Below are positions 59,463 through 64,000 of a stretch of DNA of 64,000 nt, piece after piece (position 1 is the stretch's first letter; every line of letters starts with the position of its first letter). The stretch spans positions 2,285,475 to 2,349,474 of the forward strand of contig SIJG01000009.1 of the NCBI GenBank assembly GCA_023374025.1, given 5' to 3'. This stretch comes from Heterodera schachtii (taxonomy: Eukaryota > Nematoda > Chromadorea > Rhabditida > Heteroderidae). The position numbers and the translations under genes were made by a program. The notes beneath the pieces were generated by a model. It was not told the origin of the DNA. It saw only the letters and a list, made by a program, of their open reading frames with translations, and ran no database searches.

Positions 59463-60096
59463 TATTTTGAAAGAAAAAAAAACTTGGAATTTATCAGAAT
59501 TGGGCCCTCCGAATGAGAGGATAAATCTGACTAAATCAGGACAGTTCGCTAAAGAAATAATGCTAAATAATAAATTTAAAAATTTCTTTGAAAGATTATT
59601 GATGTTGGATAATTAATTGATCGTGAGTAAAAAATCATTTTAAAAAAAAAATTAATTTTCTATAATTTTTTTATTTTAATTAATCTTCAACGAACGAAAC
59701 ACCTTGTTTTCGATAATAAAATTGTCATAACTTTTGTCAAAATCGATAAAATTAAATATTTTTGATATCATTCGACAGTCCTTCAGGTTCTCTATATCCT
59801 TATAAAATTCCAAAAAATTTGTTCATGTTTAAAAAAAAGTTATGTACGAAATATATATATATATATTTTATTTATTATTAAATGTTACGTCCATAATTTT
59901 TTTTTATTAAACATGATAAAATTTGCTTGAATTTTACATATAAATAGAGAAACATTTAATTTGGTCGAAATTGACAAAACTTAGAACGATTTTTTTGTTG
60001 TTGAAAAACAGTACGAGCAGAATTTTTACTGTCTTCAACAATTTTTAAATTAAATTTGATTTTTTAAATGCATTTTCAGATTTTTTCAAAAATAAA
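59463..60096. other. Intergenic, one core-type arm
   Basis: Contains tgatatcattcgacagtcc (~59,761), an arm of the core-type fold-back family. It is otherwise AT-rich 5' flank of the secreted protein that follows. No other gene is seen. Confidence 0.45.
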
Positions 60097-60582
60097 ATGA
60101 AATTAATTTGGCTATCGCTTTTCTTTTATTTATGCTTCACTACAGTGACCAGCATATTGACACGGAAAGTTTCATTCAGTAACATACAAAAAATAATTGC
60201 ACCGTACCAAAATTCAACGCCGCCGCCCGACAATGAAAAAACAAATGATGCCGAAGAAGTTGGCAAAAACATTGATGGCACCACGACGGTTGATCAACAA
60301 ATTGATCAAAATGACACAACTAAAACTAATGATGGCCCACCGGCAACAGCCACCACAAGCAATTATAACCAAGAGAATGGCGGCGGCACAACAATTCGTC
60401 AAAAAAATGCCACCACCAAAAATGGCATTTTGCCGCCAAAAACGCCGAAAGAAATGAGAATGATTGTTGGCACAACAGTGGCAACAAAGAGCCAACAACA
60501 ACAACCATTGAAAGCAAATAGCAGCGCAATTAGCAAAGCGCTTAATTCTACGGCGCCGAAAAAGAAGGCATTCTTTTTTTAA
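60097..60582 (+). CDS. Predicted secreted low-complexity protein
   Basis: A 161-residue open frame. It has a clear signal peptide (KLIWLSLFFYLCFTTVTS), then a Thr/Asn/Gln/Pro/Lys-rich region (TTTVDQQIDQNDTTKTND, PPKTPKEMR, KSQQQQPLKANSS) with many N-x-T/S sites and a basic end (APKKK). Codon content is GC-richer than the flanks. No family recognised. It may be a whole gene, or the first exon of the OTU gene downstream: a phase-0 donor at ~60,475 (ACA/GTGGCA) would fit, but the intervening exons could not be proved. Confidence 0.6.
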   Translation: MKLIWLSLFFYLCFTTVTSILTRKVSFSNIQKIIAPYQNSTPPPDNEKTNDAEEVGKNIDGTTTVDQQIDQNDTTKTNDGPPATATTSNYNQENGGGTTIRQKNATTKNGILPPKTPKEMRMIVGTTVATKSQQQQPLKANSSAISKALNSTAPKKKAFFF

Positions 60583-61054
60583 AATTTATTTTTATGATTA
60601 AATTTATAAATAATTTTTAAAAATAAAAAATTATGAGTCATCAAGTAACTTTTCGGTTTTGTGCCACCACAAAATTTCAAAAATGTCAACAAGGAATTGC
60701 ACGGAGATCTTTGATGGCCACAAGAGCAATCATTTGCTCTCCAAGACAAATAAATCTGAGTTTTTTTTGCCATTTGAGAGTAAATTATCCTTTTGGGCCA
60801 TCCAAAATCCGTTCATCTTTTGTACAACATACCTATTTTTTTTTTTCTACTTTATGAGAGATATGGCACAAAAGCGAAAATTATCGTCATCGTTATTGCC
60901 TTTTTAATAAAAATTATTTATTTGATTTTAATAAACAAAAGAATTAATATATATAATTTTTAAGGATGATGAGTCATCGATATTGCCTTTTTAATAAAAA
61001 TTATTATTTTTTTGACTTTATTAAACAAAGAAATTTAAATATATAATTTTTAAG
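60583..61054. repeat. Partial tandem copies before the OTU exon
   Basis: The stretch taaggatgatgagtcatcgat + attgcctttttaataaaa occurs at ~60,960 and ~61,051. A diverged third version (aaattatcgtcatcgttattgcc) is at ~60,877. Only the last copy continues into an open exon. An 83-residue frame at 60,659-60,907 has no recognisable domain. Confidence 0.6.
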
Positions 61055-62705
61055 GATGATGAGTCATCGATATTGCCTTTTTACCGTCTCCAACATTCAA
61101 AATCATTGCCGGTGGACCGGACACCGACACCAACAGATGAAGTGGCTTAAAAATTAAAAAAAAAATGAAAAATAAAATACATATTTGAAGAAATTTTTAA
61201 TAATCTGAATTGAAAATTCCATCAATAAAATGCGATGGATAAGAAAAAGTTAATTAAAAAAAATGAAAAGTAAAAAAATAAATATTTAATAAATAATAAT
61301 TCAAATTGAAAATTTTAGCAAGATGAAAATGTAACGAGCAATATAAAGATAGCCAAAAAAATTAATGTCACAGCTGACGGGAACTGTTTGTTTCGGTAAA
61401 AAATTTGAGAATTAAATTATTTTAAAATTGAAGTTAATGATTTTTAAATATATATTTAACTCGTCAGGTTTACCAAGGGCGTAGCCCCAGCAAGGGCGTA
61501 GGCAGGGGGGGGGGCTGAGGGGGCTAAAGCCCCCCCCGAAACCCAAAAAAGTAAAAAATTTCAGTAGATTTTTTGAAATTTTAAGCAATTTTCTTAACAA
61601 AATTACATTAAATACTCAAAAAATTTTCCCGGCGGCGCCTATCGGCACCGCCGGACCCCCATTTTTACAATATTTTTGACAAAATGGAGACCAAAATGGC
61701 AAAAAATGTAATTTTTTGGCGAAAAACGGTTAAAATTTTTTGTGGAATACACCCCTAATTCGGGATTTCAAAAAACGAAAAAAACACCCCTAAAAACCGA
61801 CTGAAAAAAGAAAAATACACCCCTAAAAATCGAATTTTTGACTTCAGCCCCCCCCCCGAAGCCAAGGGTCTGGCTACGCCTTTGAGCCCCAGACCCTTAG
61901 CTTCGGGGGGGGGGGGGGGTGAGGGCTGAAGTCAAAAATTCGATTTTTAAGGGTGTATTTTTCGTTTTTTGAAGTCCCGAATTAGGGGGGTGTATTTTAC
62001 AAAATTTTCGCCGTTTTTCGCAAAAAAAAAAGACTATTTTTTTGCCATTTTGTCTCCATTTTTCAAAAATATGGTAAAATGGAGAAGCCGATAGGCGCCG
62101 CCGGAAATTTTTTTGACTATTTCAATGCAATTTAGTTAAGAAATTGCTTAAAATTTCAAAAAATTTGCTGCAATACGAAGGTGGTTGGTTGAAAGATAGC
62201 CGCCGTCCCCCTCCATTAAAGCCACCCTCCCCCCTTCCCCGGTAAAAAAATTCATTGCTAAAACCATTTCAAAAGTAAAATCATTCACTAATTGTCCGTT
62301 TCTGTCCAAATGACTTCACTGTCCAAATGTCCATTGTCCAAATGTCCGGGAGCCCTTTAGTCGATCCCCTCTCTATTAAAGCCCCCCTGCGGATGCTGAA
62401 ACTTATACGGTAATTGTTTTTTTCGCAGTTCATTTGCCGTCTCATTGTATGGGCGTGACGATGGGTTTGAGCACAAACGGTTGCGCAAACAAGCGGCCAA
62501 AACGCTGAAACAATTTGAGTCTGATCCGGCACGTACAGCCGATGACCAGGAGAAGATGAAGCACATGGTGATGGGCAATTTGCCATCGGGCCAAGAAATG
62601 TCCATGTACAAAGACAGCATTGGGGTGTACGCGGATTATTATGTGGCAAAAAGTGGCAATTTTGTTGGCATCGCGGAATGCCAAGCATTGGCCATACATT
62701 TAAAT
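61055..62705 (+). CDS. OTU-type cysteine protease (partial, runs off window)
   Basis: Deubiquitinase-class protease. Exons 61055-61141 (tentative), 61319-61395 and 62429-62705 join in phase. The second ends in the OTU active-site motif NVTADGNCLFR, with the catalytic Asp-x-x-Cys. The third starts SFAVSLYGRDDGFEHKRLRKQ and continues through YADYYVAKSGNFVGIAECQALAIHLN, the conserved second half of the OTU core (normally W-G-x-x-x-E/L-A). The catalytic His region (usually N/H-x-H-Y) must be on a later exon beyond 64,000. The ~1-kb intron between the motif halves is filled by a fold-back element. The 5' start is unresolved. OTU proteases cleave ubiquitin or ubiquitin-like chains. Confidence 0.78.
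61470..62130. repeat. Large fold-back element in OTU intron
   Basis: Multiple inverted stretches: aagggcgtag words and C/G runs, acacccctaaaaa/gggtgtattttt, tttttgacttcagcccc/ggggctgaagtc, and two inverted copies of the GC-rich hairpin (61,629-61,662; 62,085-62,112). Confidence 0.8.
62280..62362. repeat. End of a 'tgtccaaatg' word element
   Basis: Four tgtccaaatg/tgtccgtt-type words, then tccgggagccctt, the same tip as at 28,844-28,856. Only one end is visible. Confidence 0.6.
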
Positions 62706-64000
62706 GTAGGGGTTACTCATTTTAAACATTTTTTAACACATAAATTTTAATATGCCAAAAAGCGTGCAAATGGGAAAGATTGTTGCCATATCTATGCGCT
62801 AATTAATATGTAGAGCCCGGATTTTTCAGCACCAAAAATTGGTAATTAAGCACTTAATTCAGCATCAAAAAATGCTAAATGAAGCACGAAATAAGCATGG
62901 AAATGGCAAAATAAGCACAAAAATCGGAAAAAAGCATAAAAATTTGGTGTTTTTTAGGCACAAATTTTTATCAGTTAACAATAAATTCTTAATTTTCTTT
63001 TCGCGCTGACAATTATAATATTTTCCTTAGCAAACATTTTTATTTTTAAATGAAAAAGTTTGTCAAGAAAAGCAAATTTTTTTTTTGGGGGGATGAATTT
63101 TGAGAAAATTTTTCTTTTCATAGGGGTGCCTTTTTGAAAAGTTTAGGGTCGATTATTAGGGATGTGTTTTTAAACTTTTTTTGGTAATAGTGAAGCTGGT
63201 GCCCCCCCCCCCCTTTTTGGAATAAAAATTTTTTCCTCTAAAAAGTCGTGAAAACATGTTTTATGGGGTATTGATGGTCGCTGATCACGAATAAGACATT
63301 CTTTTCGACCAATTCCGAATCCCGCGCCGAGTTCGAATAAAAAGTCGAAAATTCAAATTTTTGATTTTCCATTTTTAGTCTAAGAGTGGTTTAAATGACC
63401 TTTTACTGAAGCACTGATGATATTCAGTTCATTTTCGCGTATTTAAACAAAGTTTGAACCAAAATCTGAAAATCGAAAAATTTTGAATTTTCGGCCTTTT
63501 GTTCGAACTCGGGTCCGGGATTCGGAATTGGTCGAAAAGAATGTCATATTCATGATCGCGACCCTCAAAGGCCCATAAAACGTGTTTTCGTGATTTTTTA
63601 GAAGAAAAAAATTTTATTCCAAAAAGGGGGGGGGGCACCAGCTTCACTATTACCCTTTTTTTGGTCGATTCTTAATAGTGTATTTTTCGTTTTTATTGTT
63701 GTGAGACGGTGTTTTACTCAAAATTTTACAAAAAATGTCAATTAAGCATAAAAATAAGCACTAAATTGCTAAATTCAGCACAAAAATTACGTGCTCAGCG
63801 GTCTACCTCAGTTGGGCCCCGGCACGTTTGGGCCCCAGTATGTTTTTGGACTATAACTTTTTTCATTGTCAACCAAATCTAACAATATTGGTATCATTCG
63901 AGAGCTCTTCAGATGCTCTAATAGCATGCAAAATTTCAAAAAATTTCATCAATTTTGAACAAATTTATGGCCAAAAAAGTTGGAAAATTTGGCTTTTTGA
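62706..64000. other. OTU intron/flank filled by nested elements
   Basis: From ~62,813 a repeat beginning tagagcccggatttttcagc (related to the 54,709 element) has aagcac/gtgctta words to ~63,790. A GGTA-type MITE is nested in it at 63,183-63,654. 63,800-64,000 is the left arm of a core-type fold-back (tggtatcattcgagagctc) cut by the window end. No OTU exon was found. Confidence 0.6.
63183..63654. mobile_element. 472-bp GGTA-type MITE nested in another repeat
   Basis: Ends ggtaatagtgaagctggtgc and inverse, next to C/G runs; target duplication CTTTTTTT (63175-63182, 63655-63662). It splits the host repeat between 'tgtgttttt' and 'ggtcgattctta'. Confidence 0.88.

Noticed and set aside
60214..60504. 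96-residue minus-strand Cys-rich ORF
   Set aside because: Antisense of the signal-peptide gene at 60,097; its Cys codons mirror the Gly/Ala/Thr-rich plus-strand codons.
1..64000. Spliced-leader RNA genes, rRNA, full tRNAs or autonomous transposases
   Set aside because: Looked for by eye. No spliced-leader sequence, rRNA block, foldable tRNA or transposase catalytic domain was seen. The HTH modules are the only transposase-like protein parts.

Overview
The window is eukaryotic, AT-rich DNA. It has short multi-exon genes, small GT-AG introns that recur at identical positions in paralogues, and a very heavy load of short fold-back DNA transposons. A nematode is the best fit. There are four Srsx-type seven-transmembrane chemoreceptor loci and a WAGO-type Argonaute that lacks the slicer residues, both typical of nematodes. 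Several predicted secreted proteins with modular cassettes recall the effector-like repertoire of parasitic (tylenchid-type) nematodes, but the genus cannot be settled from the sequence alone.

Layout. 1-9.8 kb holds MITE debris, chemoreceptor A (+, missing one splice acceptor), a secreted/type-I membrane coiled-coil protein (+), a receptor relic (-), intact receptor B (-) and an orphan receptor promoter with an exon scrap. 10.5-13.8 kb holds a four-exon gene (-) for a predicted secreted protein with three tandem helix-turn-helix (HTH) modules; two MITEs sit in its first intron. 15.5-21.4 kb is a large gene (-) for a predicted secreted RNF216/TRIAD3-like RBR ubiquitin ligase, with four ~30-residue repeats and three consecutive RING1-type cassettes before a single IBR-RING2. 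22.5-23.8 kb is a ~50-bp satellite. 24.3-27.5 kb carries intact receptors C and D (+). 29.2-36.4 kb is the MICOS subunit MIC60 (+). 39.0-49.1 kb is a 24-exon, 963-residue WAGO Argonaute (+), reconstructed in full. 51.3-54.6 kb is a second secreted tandem-HTH gene (-), with four modules. 54.7-60.1 kb is non-coding: stacked MITEs and a duplicated conserved non-coding block. 60.1-62.7 kb has a secreted low-complexity protein (+) and the 5' part of an OTU-type deubiquitinase (+), whose remaining exons lie beyond the window.

How the genes relate. MIC60 and the Argonaute are core cellular genes. The rest looks like an accessory neighbourhood: chemoreceptor duplicates sharing a ~130-bp upstream block, and signal-peptide genes built from one-module exons with symmetric (mostly phase 1) introns, a structure that lets modules be added or lost without breaking frame. 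The strongest candidates for something undescribed are the two secreted tandem-HTH proteins, the secreted triple-RING1 RBR ligase, and a group of fold-back elements whose ends carry a short word repeated several times, the word differing between elements.

Limits. No alignment or search could be run. Exon borders come from reading splice sites and checking that phases agree. Where the phases did not close, the entry says so.
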